Positions 1-8,916 of a DNA stretch of 64,000 nt are shown here, piece by piece; position 1 is the stretch's first letter; every line of letters begins with the position of its first letter. Source of the stretch: Rhodococcus qingshengii JCM 15477. Its GTDB lineage: Bacteria > Actinomycetota > Actinomycetes > Mycobacteriales > Mycobacteriaceae. The position numbers and the translations under genes were made by a program. Under the pieces are notes generated by a model that worked only from the letters and a program-made list of their open reading frames with translations, was not told the DNA's origin and searched no databases. The DNA lies in assembly GCF_023221595.1 (NCBI RefSeq), contig NZ_CP096563.1, positions 5,265,001-5,329,000 on the forward strand, in the 5' to 3' direction.

Positions 1-234
1 GTCACGTGCTCGCGGAGCGAGGTGCGTGACGTCCGTGCCGCCGATCTCGATCCGGCCGTCCGACGCGGACTCGAGACCGGCGAGCATTCGCAGGCTGGTG
101 GACTTACCGCAACCGGAAGGTCCTACGAGTACCAGGAACTCACCGTCGGCGATGTCGAGGTCGAGACGGTCGACTGCCGGTCGATCGGTTCCTTCGTAGC
201 GGTGCGTGACTCCCGCGAATTGCACGTTGGCCAT
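1..234 (-). CDS. ABC transporter ATP-binding protein, N-terminal part (UgpC/MsmK type)
   Basis: This is the first 78 codons of an ATPase that runs off the left edge of the window. Walker A (GPSGCGKST) lies at about residues 38-46, after the usual N-terminal strand, and is followed by the start of the helical region. The ATG at 234 is 15 bases from the stop of the binding protein upstream, so it is the fourth gene of a permease-permease-binding protein-ATPase operon. ATPases in this position energise carbohydrate-type importers and sit on the cytoplasmic face of the two permeases. The order matches ugpAEBC. The signature motif and regulatory domain are outside the window. Confidence 0.9.
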   Translation of the reverse strand, partial: MANVQFAGVTHRYEGTDRPAVDRLDLDIADGEFLVLVGPSGCGKSTSLRMLAGLESASDGRIEIGGTDVTHLAPRARD

Positions 235-249
235 GAGTGTTCTCTCCTA

Positions 250-1581
250 CTACTTCGGCAGCTTGGGGGTGATCTGCCGGTCGATGATCTGCTGCAACTG
301 CGTGGCAACGCCGGCGAATGTCGATGCGACGTCGGCCTTCTGGAGAGCGATCTGCTCGAGTCCGGTGCCGATGATCTGATCCCCACCCGGGACGAACACG
401 CGTGCGTAGTCCTGCGAGCGCGTACGCGAGAGCTGATCCACAGCGGTACGGGAGTTGGGGTTCGCGTCGAGGAACGCCTTCATGCTCGGCTCCGAGGTTG
501 CCGACTTGCGGACCGGCATGTAGCCGACGTTCTGCGAGAAGTACGCCGTGTTCTCACCATTGGTGATGAAGTCGATGAACTTGAGCGCGTTCTTCTTACG
601 CTGATCGGAGATCTTGGACGGGATGGCAAGCCCGGCACCGCCGGTGGGGCAACCGGGAGTTCCGTCCACTGCCGGGAGGAAAGCGGTGCCGAAGTCGAAG
701 TTGGCAGTCTTCTTGATGCCGGACAGATCGCCCGTCGACGCGATGGTCGACGCCAGAATGCCGGTACCGAATTCGTTCGCGATGTCAGTGGAGACCGCGG
801 CGTACTTCTTGTCGTGAATCATGCTGGAGAGGAACTGCCCTGCGGCAATGGTCTTCTCGTTGTCGAGCTGCAGATTCCACTGGTCGGAGTACGAGCCGCC
901 GAACGTCCAGATTGGGCCTTCGTAGGTCCAGCCGAGGTAATCCTTCGCGTTGCCCCACCCGTGTGCCAACTTGCCGTTGCCCACGACCTTCTGCAGCTCG
1001 GGTCCCCACTCGTCGAACTCCTGCCATGTCGCCGGCCCACGGTCGGGAAGACCTGCCTGCGACCAGACCGCCTTGTTGTAGTAGAACAACGGCGTCGACC
1101 GCGCGTAGGGAAGCGCATAGTGCTTGCCCTGGAACAGGTAGTCGGCGAGCAGTGAATCGACGTAGTCGGCCGAGTCGACCCCCACCTCGGAGAAGAGTCC
1201 GTCGAGCGGCTCGATTGCCCCGGCCAGTGCATAGTTGAACCACCAGACATCCGACAGCACAACCACATCGGGCACATCTCCACCGGAGAGGGCAGCGTTG
1301 AACTTCTGTGCCACCTCTTCGTAGTTCTTGCCGCCGTCCACCAAGTTGACCTTCAGGTCCGGGTACTTGGTCTGGAAGCGGTTGATCAGTTCCTTCTCCA
1401 CGTCGGTGGACTTACCCGGATGGTTCGACCAGAAGGTGATGGTGTTGGAATCACCCGACGCACCGGATGTTCCCGCAGCATCAGCGCTCGACCCGCCGGA
1501 TCCCGCGCACGCGGTCAGTGCGGCGCCGGCGGCGATTGCACCGCCGAGGCTAAAGAATCCGCGCCTGTTCATGTTTGCCAT
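250..1581 (-). CDS. Carbohydrate-type ABC transporter substrate-binding lipoprotein, UgpB-like
   Basis: Extracytoplasmic solute-binding protein of 443 residues. The start at 1581 is chosen because a GAGGAG ribosome binding site lies a few bases upstream; an in-frame start 54 bases further out has no such site. The N-terminus has a twin-arginine-like stretch (NRRGFF) and a lipobox ending LTAC with Cys at about residue 25. Segments such as RSTPLFYYNK, STGDL, GGAG, NVGYMP and the late Arg of DYARVF align by eye with E. coli UgpB, whose equivalent positions contact glycerol 3-phosphate. The substrate could therefore be a glycerophosphodiester or glycerol phosphate, but a sugar is also possible. 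It is followed by the ATPase gene. Confidence 0.85.
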   Translation of the reverse strand: MANMNRRGFFSLGGAIAAGAALTACAGSGGSSADAAGTSGASGDSNTITFWSNHPGKSTDVEKELINRFQTKYPDLKVNLVDGGKNYEEVAQKFNAALSGGDVPDVVVLSDVWWFNYALAGAIEPLDGLFSEVGVDSADYVDSLLADYLFQGKHYALPYARSTPLFYYNKAVWSQAGLPDRGPATWQEFDEWGPELQKVVGNGKLAHGWGNAKDYLGWTYEGPIWTFGGSYSDQWNLQLDNEKTIAAGQFLSSMIHDKKYAAVSTDIANEFGTGILASTIASTGDLSGIKKTANFDFGTAFLPAVDGTPGCPTGGAGLAIPSKISDQRKKNALKFIDFITNGENTAYFSQNVGYMPVRKSATSEPSMKAFLDANPNSRTAVDQLSRTRSQDYARVFVPGGDQIIGTGLEQIALQKADVASTFAGVATQLQQIIDRQITPKLPK

Positions 1582-1618
1582 TACTGCTCCTCGAGAAAGA
1601 AATGTGACGGGAAAGCTG

Positions 1619-2521
1619 TCAGCCCTTGACCGCACCGGAGGTGAGGCCCTTGATCATGTGTCTTTGCAGCAGAAGGAAAATCACCAGGATCGGTAGCATC
1701 GTCAGCACCGTTCCTGCCATGACCGGACCCCAGTTGGTAAGTCCGTCGTTGTTCTGCAGTTGGGTCAATCCGATCGGCAGCGGTGCTACCGAGGAATCGT
1801 CGGACATGAGGAACGGCCACAGGTACTCGTTCCATTCGTTGACCACCGTGATGATGCCGAACGCCACCATCGTGGGTCCGGAAACGGGGAGCACCACGCG
1901 CCAGAGCAACCGCCAGTGGCCGGCTCCGTCCATCCGCGCCGCCTCGACGATCTCCGAAGGGATCGAGAGGAAGTGGTTGCGCATGAGGAACGTACCGAAG
2001 GCTACACCCGCGAGCGGAACTATGATGCCCTGGAACGTGTTACGCCAGCCCCACTCTGCCACGAGCGCGTAATTCGAGATCACGGTGATCTGGTTCGGAA
2101 CCATCAATGCGGCGATGATTCCGAGAAAGACGAAGTTCTTCCCCGGGAAGCGCAGGAAAACAAGCCCATAGGCGCTGAGAGTCCCCAGAACGAACTTCGC
2201 CGCCGACAGAATCGTCGTGATCACTATCGAGTTCCGCAAGAACATCCAGAACGGGACCGATGTGGTTGCTTCCGAATAGTTTTCGGGATGCAGCGACGAC
2301 GGCCACCACGTTGCCGGCTGCGTGTAGATCTCCGGGCGCTCCTTGAACGAGGTCATCACGATCCAGTAGAGCGGCAGGACGATGATGACCAACGCGATCA
2401 CCATTGCCGCATAGCCGAGGATCTTCACACCGACCTCACGCCGGTCCACGTTCTTGCGGTCCGGCCCCGGCCTAACGACGGAAGTCGGAGCAGCGCTTTT
2501 CTTTTCCTCTACCGCTGTCAT
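1619..2521 (-). CDS. ABC transporter inner-membrane permease, MalG/UgpE type
   Basis: Integral membrane permease of 300 residues. After a charged N-terminus (about 30 residues) there is a first membrane segment (LGYAAMVIALVIIVLPLYWI) and further hydrophobic segments. The EAA loop that docks on the ATPase is visible as EIVEAARMDGAGHW with the conserved Gly. Its ATG overlaps the stop of the upstream permease gene by 4 bases (ATGA), which indicates translational coupling. The binding-protein gene starts 37 bases downstream. It forms the channel together with the MalF-type partner. Confidence 0.92.
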   Translation of the reverse strand: MTAVEEKKSAAPTSVVRPGPDRKNVDRREVGVKILGYAAMVIALVIIVLPLYWIVMTSFKERPEIYTQPATWWPSSLHPENYSEATTSVPFWMFLRNSIVITTILSAAKFVLGTLSAYGLVFLRFPGKNFVFLGIIAALMVPNQITVISNYALVAEWGWRNTFQGIIVPLAGVAFGTFLMRNHFLSIPSEIVEAARMDGAGHWRLLWRVVLPVSGPTMVAFGIITVVNEWNEYLWPFLMSDDSSVAPLPIGLTQLQNNDGLTNWGPVMAGTVLTMLPILVIFLLLQRHMIKGLTSGAVKG

Positions 2522-3492
2522 TTCTCTTCTCCCCGATCCATGGCACGAACCTGGTAGACGGTGATGATCAGCAGGATCAGGAACATGATGGTGGCAACCG
2601 TCGCACCGTAGCCCGCCCGGAAGTTTCGGAACGTCTCGTTGTACACCTGGTAGACCATCGTTGTCGTCCCTGTACCCAGCGGACCACCTCGGGTCATGAC
2701 GTTGATGATGTCGAAGACCTGGAGCGAGTTGAGCATGACGGTGATGGAGAGGAAGAACGTCGTCGGGCGCAACTGAGGTAGGAGAACCCGGCGGAACTTG
2801 GTCCACGGCTTGGCGCCGTCGATTTCGGCAGCTTCGTTCAGCTCCTGCCGAACTCCTTGCAGTGCAGCGAGATAGATGACAAACGTGTACCCGAGGTTCT
2901 TCCACATGTATGTCACCGTCACCATGAACAGCGCCCAGTGGGGATCCTGATAGAAGTCGGGCGATTGGAGTCCGACACGGTGCAGGAGATCCTGGATCAG
3001 GCCGAAGTTGGGGTCGAAGACGAACTGAAACGCGACACCGATCGCTGCACCGGAGATCACGAACGGCGCGAAGATGGCCGACCGGACCAGGTTTCGCCCG
3101 ACGAGCTTGCGATCGAGCAGCATGGCCAACGCCAAACCGATGACCATCGAACCCACCACTGTGACCAATGTGAATACCACTGTGTTGGTGACGATCTGCC
3201 AGGTGTCGCTTCGTCCGAACCACTCGCGGTAATTGCTCAGCCCGATGAACGTCGCCTTCGGGTCCGCAATGTTCCAGTCGAAGAACGAAAGTCGGATGTT
3301 GTCCACCAGCGGGCGATAGGTGAACAAGATCAGCAACGCGAGATTGGGACCTACCAAGAGCGCGAACAGCGCGTAATCACGCCATGGTCTGCCCCACAGA
3401 CCTGGCTTGCCTGATGTGGGCAGCGTTCTTTCCGGACTCGATCTCACTGAGGCAGTCTGACCGCCCGCAACGAATGAATGGTGAACGTACAA
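2518..3492 (-). CDS. ABC transporter inner-membrane permease, MalF/UgpA type
   Basis: First gene of the sugar-type importer operon. The EAA loop is visible as ELNEAAEIDGAKPW, and about six membrane segments follow the conserved start YALFALLVGPNLALLILFTY. The start is uncertain. TTG at 3492 gives 324 residues; GTG at 3447 gives 309 residues and begins nearer the conserved region. Neither has a strong ribosome binding site. The promoter should lie in the short gap beside the L,D-transpeptidase terminator at 3516-3554. It pairs with the MalG-type permease, whose start overlaps its stop. Confidence 0.9.
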   Translation of the reverse strand: MYVHHSFVAGGQTASVRSSPERTLPTSGKPGLWGRPWRDYALFALLVGPNLALLILFTYRPLVDNIRLSFFDWNIADPKATFIGLSNYREWFGRSDTWQIVTNTVVFTLVTVVGSMVIGLALAMLLDRKLVGRNLVRSAIFAPFVISGAAIGVAFQFVFDPNFGLIQDLLHRVGLQSPDFYQDPHWALFMVTVTYMWKNLGYTFVIYLAALQGVRQELNEAAEIDGAKPWTKFRRVLLPQLRPTTFFLSITVMLNSLQVFDIINVMTRGGPLGTGTTTMVYQVYNETFRNFRAGYGATVATIMFLILLIITVYQVRAMDRGEEK

Positions 3493-3515
3493 GACACTCG
3501 AGCTGAACGCGACAC

Positions 3516-3554
3516 GAAAAAGGCCCTGCGCGAATACTTCTCGCGCAGGGCCTT
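3516..3554 (-). terminator. Rho-independent terminator of the L,D-transpeptidase gene
   Basis: A perfect 14-base inverted repeat (AAGGCCCTGCGCGA, arms 3520-3533 and 3541-3554, 7-base loop) lies 12 bases after the transpeptidase stop. On the minus strand it is followed by a run of T. It also separates this gene from the importer operon downstream. Confidence 0.88.
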
Positions 3555-3566
3555 CCTCGTCGATGT

Positions 3567-4490
3567 CTAGCGGTTCCAGTCGCCCAATCCGTCGGCGCCG
3601 CTGAGGACTCCACCTGCGGTGTTCTGCACGATCACCGGGTCACCCTTGCCTGCGTTCTCGAAGAACCACTTGGCGTCCTCGGTGCTGACATTGAGGCAGC
3701 CGTGGCTGACATTGGTGAAACCTTGTTGCGCAACCGACCACGGAGCGGCATGGACGAAGATGCCACTGTAGGAAATTCGTGTCGCGTACTCGACGTAGGT
3801 GCGGTAACCCTCGGGAGAATCGATCGGGACGCCGTACGTGGACGAATCCATGTACATGTCGCGCAACTGCTCGCCGACGATGTACGTGCCGTTCGGTGTT
3901 TCGTGACCCGGCTTGCCGAACGACGTCGGCATGGTGCGCACGACCTCACCGTTGCGGGTGACGGTGACCTGCTTGGTGTTGTCGTCCGCGACGGTGACGA
4001 GTGCGTCACCGATGTTGAACGTGGAGTGCGAATCACCGGCGTCGACGGTCACGGAGATGTTCGCCGGCCAGAACTGTGTCGGCTTCCAACGGACCTGGCT
4101 GTCGTTGATCCAGTAGAAGCTGCCCTCGACCGGAGGATCGGTGGTCACGCGAATCGCGCGCTCGGCCGTAGCACGGTCGCCGACGGCCTCGTTGAAACGA
4201 ATGATGATCGGCTGCGCGATGCCGACTGTCTCACCCGCGGACGGATTGAGCGACGGCGCGGAGAAGTTGGGGACGCCGATGGGAGCCTGAATCGGTGTAC
4301 CCGGGATGCCCGGAACCGGAATCGCCGGATCGAGGTACGGAACGCCGGGAATGACGGGCAACGGAATGTCGGGTCCACCGGGGAAGAGAGGAACGGCCGC
4401 GGAAGGTCCGGCGAGAGCCAGGCCGGCAGCCACCGCTCCGACGATTGCCACGGCAACCCGTGACGTCCGACGACCCTGTTTGCTGCCCAT
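3567..4490 (-). CDS. L,D-transpeptidase with Ig-like domain and YkuD catalytic domain
   Basis: Exported peptidoglycan cross-linking enzyme of 307 residues that forms 3-3 (Dap-Dap) bridges, by family knowledge of mycobacterial LdtMt-type enzymes. A signal peptide covers about residues 1-32 (hydrophobic AVAIVGAVAAGLALAGPSAA). It is followed by an unusual Pro/Gly/Ile-rich linker (about 35-75), an Ig-like domain (about 80-165) and a YkuD domain ending in the catalytic motif SHGCLNVS with His263 and Cys265. There is no lipobox, so it is probably secreted or anchored by an uncleaved signal. It is a single-gene unit with its own terminator. Confidence 0.93.
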   Translation of the reverse strand: MGSKQGRRTSRVAVAIVGAVAAGLALAGPSAAVPLFPGGPDIPLPVIPGVPYLDPAIPVPGIPGTPIQAPIGVPNFSAPSLNPSAGETVGIAQPIIIRFNEAVGDRATAERAIRVTTDPPVEGSFYWINDSQVRWKPTQFWPANISVTVDAGDSHSTFNIGDALVTVADDNTKQVTVTRNGEVVRTMPTSFGKPGHETPNGTYIVGEQLRDMYMDSSTYGVPIDSPEGYRTYVEYATRISYSGIFVHAAPWSVAQQGFTNVSHGCLNVSTEDAKWFFENAGKGDPVIVQNTAGGVLSGADGLGDWNR

Positions 4491-4706
4491 GTCACTACCT
4501 TCGCTCGAATGACCACGTACTCACGTGGATTTTGCGCGGCCGGCATCGATACCCGCCTGGCACCGATGCCGATGCACCATTCGGACGCGCCCGCCGGGCG
4601 CACACCTACACACCCGAGCACGCCGAAGAGAGCAAACCGCACATTTCCATAGTCATTAACACACAAAAGCGGCAATCGAGCAATTCGGATGTTCGCCCAA
4701 ACGTTG

Positions 4707-6389
4707 CTATCCGTCGCTGCGGGCAGCGGCCAACATGGATTCGATCGAGATGAGTTTGGTTCGCGGTCGTCCGGTTGCGGCACCGGATGCGCGTTCTGCC
4801 TTGTCGATACGCTGCCAACCTTGATAGTCCACCTGATCCGGCGACCGGTCTGCCAACAAAACCTGCAACTTGTCGGCATCCTCGGTCGGGGTGGCGAGGC
4901 GCCCACCAGCGAAGTCGTCGAAGATCATCGACACGGTCTCGGCGGAGCAGTACTTGTTGGTGCCGATCACGCCCGTCGGTCCGCGCTTGATCCAACCCGC
5001 GACGTAGACACCCGGGATCGGCGTTCCGGTCTCGGTGTCGATTACTCTGCCGTTCTCGTTGGGGATCACGCCGCGAGCGTCGTCGAAGGGCAAGTCGGCC
5101 ATCGGTGTGCCGCGGTATCCGACCGACCGAAGCACCAGTGAAGTGTCGATCGTCTCCTCGGTCTCGGTAGGCCGGGCGGAGAGCTGACCGGTCGGCGTTG
5201 CCACCAATTCGTTTTTCACCATCCGCACCTGCGAGACTTCACCGTCGCCGAGGATCTCGACGGGAGAGGTGAGGAACCGGAGAACGATCCGCTTGCGAGA
5301 AGGATCTGCGGTACGCGAAGCAAATTCCTGCGCCTGCTTGACCTTGAGCAGGACGGACGGCTCGGCGGCATCGCTTTCCACGAACGCCTGACTGGCCTCG
5401 TCGAGTTCGGCTTCGATCGGGTCGACGACTACGTCCACGTTCGCCATCTGTCCGAGCGCCAACAGTTCGGGATTGGTGTACGCGGCCTGCGCCGGCCCAC
5501 GACGCCCGAGAATGACCACCTCACGAATCTTGCTGTTCCGCAGCGCTTCCAATGCGTGCTCGGCGAGGTCCGTCTTCGCAAGCTGGTCAGGGTCGGTCAC
5601 CAGGATGCGTGCGACGTCGAGTGCGACGTTGCCGTTTCCGACGATCACCGCTCGCTCGCCGGACAGATCGAAAGTCCGATCGGCATATCCCGGGTGGCCG
5701 TTGTACCAGGCGACGAACTCGGTGGCGGCGTGACTTCCCGGCAGATCCTCGCCCGGGATCTCGAGCTTGCGATCCCCGGCAGCACCCACCGCGTAGATCA
5801 CTGCGTGGTGATGGTCCAAGAGTTCCGAATGCGAGATGTGGGTGCCCACCTCGACGTTGAAGTGGCAGCGCACAGTCTTCTTCGCGACGACGGCGCGGAA
5901 CTGATCGGTGACCCCCTTGGTTCCGGGATGGTCTGGCGCCACGCCGGCGCGCACCAAACCGTATGGAGTGGGAAGTCGATCGAACATGTCGACCTCGACG
6001 CGAGGCTTGCCGGTCAGTTCCATCGCCGCGTAGCAGGCGGCCGGGCCGGAGCCGACGATCGCCACTTTCAGCGTTCCCAGTTCGGGATCGATCTTGGCCA
6101 TCGTGATCGGCTCGGGCCAATCCGGGCCCATCGGATGCTTCTCGAAGTACGACGCATTCATCTGCAGGTACGGCGCGTCGTCCTCGTCGAGTTCGTTGTC
6201 CGGGAAGATCGCCTCGACCGGGCATTCGTCCACACACGCACCACAATCGATGCAGGTGTCGGGATCGATGTAGAGCATTTCGGTGGTCGCGAACGGAGCT
6301 TCGTCCGGTGTCGGGTGAATGCAATTGACCGGACACACGTCAACACACGAGGCGTCGTTGCAGCACGGCTGCGTGATCACATACGCCAT
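4707..6389 (-). CDS. fprB: Ferredoxin-NADP+ reductase with fused N-terminal ferredoxin domain (FprB)
   Basis: Electron-transfer flavoprotein of 560 residues. The N-terminal part (about 1-100) is a 7Fe/8Fe-type bacterial ferredoxin with two cysteine clusters (CNDASCVDVCPVNC and CIDCGACVDECP, about residues 10-56). The rest is an adrenodoxin-reductase-like FAD/NADP domain with GSGPAACYAAME near residue 113 and GNGNVALDVARI for the second nucleotide. This architecture is typical of mycobacterial FprB. It should pass electrons between NADPH and iron-sulphur or P450 partners in the cytoplasm. The ATG has an AGGGGAA site upstream. It appears monocistronic. Confidence 0.93.
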   Translation of the reverse strand: MAYVITQPCCNDASCVDVCPVNCIHPTPDEAPFATTEMLYIDPDTCIDCGACVDECPVEAIFPDNELDEDDAPYLQMNASYFEKHPMGPDWPEPITMAKIDPELGTLKVAIVGSGPAACYAAMELTGKPRVEVDMFDRLPTPYGLVRAGVAPDHPGTKGVTDQFRAVVAKKTVRCHFNVEVGTHISHSELLDHHHAVIYAVGAAGDRKLEIPGEDLPGSHAATEFVAWYNGHPGYADRTFDLSGERAVIVGNGNVALDVARILVTDPDQLAKTDLAEHALEALRNSKIREVVILGRRGPAQAAYTNPELLALGQMANVDVVVDPIEAELDEASQAFVESDAAEPSVLLKVKQAQEFASRTADPSRKRIVLRFLTSPVEILGDGEVSQVRMVKNELVATPTGQLSARPTETEETIDTSLVLRSVGYRGTPMADLPFDDARGVIPNENGRVIDTETGTPIPGVYVAGWIKRGPTGVIGTNKYCSAETVSMIFDDFAGGRLATPTEDADKLQVLLADRSPDQVDYQGWQRIDKAERASGAATGRPRTKLISIESMLAAARSDG

Positions 6390-6470
6390 GACATTCCCCT
6401 ATCCCTGAAACACGAAGCTCGAACTGGTTCCCAGACTATAACGTGTTCCAATTTGGCGCGAGAATCGTTT

Positions 6471-7352
6471 TCAGATCACCCCATTGCGCTTCATCAGCCA
6501 CACCGCCTGCACGGTGGCGTGACCTCGCCATTCCAACGCCGCGACGGGCGAATAGCTGTCGAAATCCACCGCCCAACCGCCGTCGCCATGTTGTCGCGCA
6601 GCGAGCGCAGACAGTTCGGACTCGATCACTGATGCGTCGAACAACGCGCGGGTCGGGCCGCCGGGAAGCGGTGAGAAATCGAGGGGCCGCATGAATTCGC
6701 CCTCGGCTCCCCCGTCCACGTGAACCAAGCCGTCAGCCGGGATACGCGAACCAAGAGTGCTCACCAACGACGACGCTTCGGGACTGTTCCGGTGAACCGC
6801 GTCGAGAAACTGCAAGGCAAAGGCGAGCTCGAGGGCATGCAGAGAATCCGCCCCGTCGATCGCGTCGAGGCAATATCGAACGGCAGAGGCGAACCACGGA
6901 TGTTCGGCGACGGCCTCGTCGAATTCGGCAACGCGAGCCGCTGCAGCACACACGATGCTGGTGATCTGCAACGACGGCGCCAACGGATCCGCATCCACCC
7001 AGAAGGGCGCACAACCGGCCGGGTCGGCGATCGGGAAGGCGAACGGCAAACCGCCGTCTGCCAGCGAATTGGTCTGCAACCAGTCGCACAGTTCGACGGC
7101 TCTGGGCGTCGGCGTTCCGATGTCGGCAAAGGCTTCGAAGGCGTGCAGCGCGCCGCCAGGTTGGCTCGATGCCGAGCGAAGATCCGGTTCGAGTCCCCAG
7201 CCGTACCCACCGTCCGGGTTGCGATAACTGTCCACAGCCGCCAATGCCGCGGTCCGGTCCCCCTGTCCGAGAATCAATTTCAGTCGATGCCGATCGAGAG
7301 TTCTGGCATGTCCCGCCATGAACCCGACGGCCGCCCTGAGATCAACACTCAT
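6471..7352 (-). CDS. Prenyltransferase/squalene-cyclase-like alpha/alpha-toroid protein, function unknown
   Basis: Protein of 293 residues with repeats of the terpenoid-cyclase/prenyltransferase toroid type: YRNPDGGYGWGLEPD near residue 45, and a C-terminal RQHGDGGWAVDF. No DxDD or other catalytic aspartate motif of true cyclases is evident, so it is probably a binding or non-canonical toroid protein. It is the last gene of a serine hydrolase-dodecin-toroid run with gaps of 10-15 bases, so co-transcription is likely. No signal peptide. Confidence 0.7.
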   Translation of the reverse strand: MSVDLRAAVGFMAGHARTLDRHRLKLILGQGDRTAALAAVDSYRNPDGGYGWGLEPDLRSASSQPGGALHAFEAFADIGTPTPRAVELCDWLQTNSLADGGLPFAFPIADPAGCAPFWVDADPLAPSLQITSIVCAAAARVAEFDEAVAEHPWFASAVRYCLDAIDGADSLHALELAFALQFLDAVHRNSPEASSLVSTLGSRIPADGLVHVDGGAEGEFMRPLDFSPLPGGPTRALFDASVIESELSALAARQHGDGGWAVDFDSYSPVAALEWRGHATVQAVWLMKRNGVI

Positions 7353-7362
7353 GAACGACGAC

Positions 7363-7581
7363 TCAAGATTCGTCGCCGTCGAGCCGGAAGCCGACCTTCA
7401 ACGTGACCTGGAAATGCGCCACGGCGCCGTTCTCGATGTGACCGCGAGTTTCCACCACCTCGAACCATTCGAGGTTGCGCACCGTCTCGTTCGCCCGGGC
7501 GATGGCGGTGCGAATTGCCGCGTCACTGCTCTCGGTGGACGAGCCGACGATCTCGGTCACCCGGTACACGTTGCTGCTCAT
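7363..7581 (-). CDS. Dodecin family flavin-binding protein
   Basis: Small protein of 72 residues that matches dodecins along its whole length: VYRVTEIVGSS, IARANETVRNLEWFEV, RGHIENGAVAHFQVTLKVGF. Dodecins assemble into hollow dodecamers that store riboflavin, FMN or CoA in the cytoplasm; the Trp in the LEWFEV segment is the flavin-stacking residue. It sits between a serine hydrolase gene and a toroid gene with very short gaps. Confidence 0.95.
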   Translation of the reverse strand: MSSNVYRVTEIVGSSTESSDAAIRTAIARANETVRNLEWFEVVETRGHIENGAVAHFQVTLKVGFRLDGDES

Positions 7582-7596
7582 GGCATTCCCTTCGTG

Positions 7597-8808
7597 TCAG
7601 ATTCGACGAACCAACTCCTGCGCCTCGGCGCCGAGCCTCGCAAGGCGAAGATCACCGAGAGCTGTCACAGCACTACCCAACCTGTTGGTGGTGAAACCGA
7701 GCGAGAGTCCGCTGGACAGGTCCGCATACGCGCCTGAACCGCCGACTCCGTAGTGGCCTATCGCATTCCGCGGCTGCCGCCGCGCGGCAATGATCGGCGG
7801 GTGGTAACCGAGAGTCCAGTTGGGCCGCACCGCCAGCACGTAATCCCGATCGCGAGTCTGGATGGTCGACATCTGGTCGATGGTCGATTCCTTCAGGAAC
7901 CGCTTCCCGTCGATCACGCCGCCGTTCGCGATGGCGCCGTACATCTTCGCGAGAGCACGCGCGCTGAACACTCCGTTCCAGCCCGGCATGACAGCGTCGT
8001 GGACAGCCGGGTTGCGCACCATGACGTCGAAACCGTCCGGCATCGCGGCCTCGGCGAGTCCGCGAGTCGGACCGACGTGTGAGAGCACGGTCGACGCGAA
8101 GGCCCAGTTCAAGCCGGCAGGGTTGATATGTGGGAACAGCTTCGCGATCCGTGGACGTTCGGTTTCGGGTACGCGGTACCAGAATTCGTCGACTCCGAGG
8201 GGCTTCGCTATCTCCGCTTGTACGACGTCGATGAACGGCTGACCGGTCACCCTGGCCACAAGTTCGGCTACCAACCAGCCGTAGGTCACAGCGTGATAGC
8301 CGGGGCCTCGAAGCCGACGCGGATCCGGTTTCTCGGCAGCCAGGGCGGCAACGACCGCGTCGTAGTCCATCAGGTCGAGAGGATGCGGCATCAAGCCGCG
8401 AACTCGGTGAAGGCCCGCGCGATGTGACATCAGTTCGCGGACGGTGATCTTGTCCTTGCCGGCCGCCGCGAATTCAGGCCAGTACCGAGCAACCGGGGCG
8501 TCGTAGTCGATCAACCCACGTTCGGCGAGTCGGTGAACGACGGTGCTGGCGACGCCTTTGCCGGTCGAGAACGACAGCGACACCGTGTCGTGGTCCCAGC
8601 GCCGATCACGATCGGCATTGCCGGCCCAGATGTCGAGCACTTTCTCGCCGCCCAGGTACACGACCAGCGCACCGCCGCCTTGTTGCGGTTGGCGATACAT
8701 CGCGAAGAAGCGGTCGGCCAAGGGAAGGAATCGCCGGTCCACGTACAGCTCGGTGCGCGAAGGCACCTCCACCCGGGCGAGTGAACCCCGTCGTGCACTG
8801 GGAGTCAT
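7597..8808 (-). CDS. Beta-lactamase-fold serine hydrolase/esterase (class C-like)
   Basis: Protein of 403 residues of the beta-lactamase-related/EstB-like esterase family. The nucleophile motif SxxK is read as S-T-G-K in LSFSTGKGVAST, the second motif as YGW in HAVTYGWLVAEL, and a late HYGVGGSGAYAD fits the third element. No signal peptide, so it is probably a cytoplasmic esterase or peptidase rather than a true beta-lactamase. The start at 8808 is preferred because GGAGG lies 5 bases upstream; an upstream in-frame start lacks this. First gene of the hydrolase-dodecin-toroid run. Confidence 0.82.
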   Translation of the reverse strand: MTPSARRGSLARVEVPSRTELYVDRRFLPLADRFFAMYRQPQQGGGALVVYLGGEKVLDIWAGNADRDRRWDHDTVSLSFSTGKGVASTVVHRLAERGLIDYDAPVARYWPEFAAAGKDKITVRELMSHRAGLHRVRGLMPHPLDLMDYDAVVAALAAEKPDPRRLRGPGYHAVTYGWLVAELVARVTGQPFIDVVQAEIAKPLGVDEFWYRVPETERPRIAKLFPHINPAGLNWAFASTVLSHVGPTRGLAEAAMPDGFDVMVRNPAVHDAVMPGWNGVFSARALAKMYGAIANGGVIDGKRFLKESTIDQMSTIQTRDRDYVLAVRPNWTLGYHPPIIAARRQPRNAIGHYGVGGSGAYADLSSGLSLGFTTNRLGSAVTALGDLRLARLGAEAQELVRRI

Positions 8809-8916
8809 CGCGTCCTCCGATCCCCGCTGATCAAGTTGCCCGGTCACCCGATCGGTGGCAGGAGCTTGACACCATTGTGACCACTGTCACGCAAGAGGCT
8901 CAGGGCCGGGGTGCCC

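Noticed and set aside
22..1155. Long plus-strand open frame of 377 codons at the left end.
   Set aside because: It lies opposite the binding-protein and ATPase genes, has no family similarity I can see and no ribosome binding site. High GC creates such antisense frames throughout the window.
7597..8808. True beta-lactamase (antibiotic resistance gene).
   Set aside because: No signal peptide, and the motifs (STGK, YGW) fit esterase-like members of the family rather than class C beta-lactamases.
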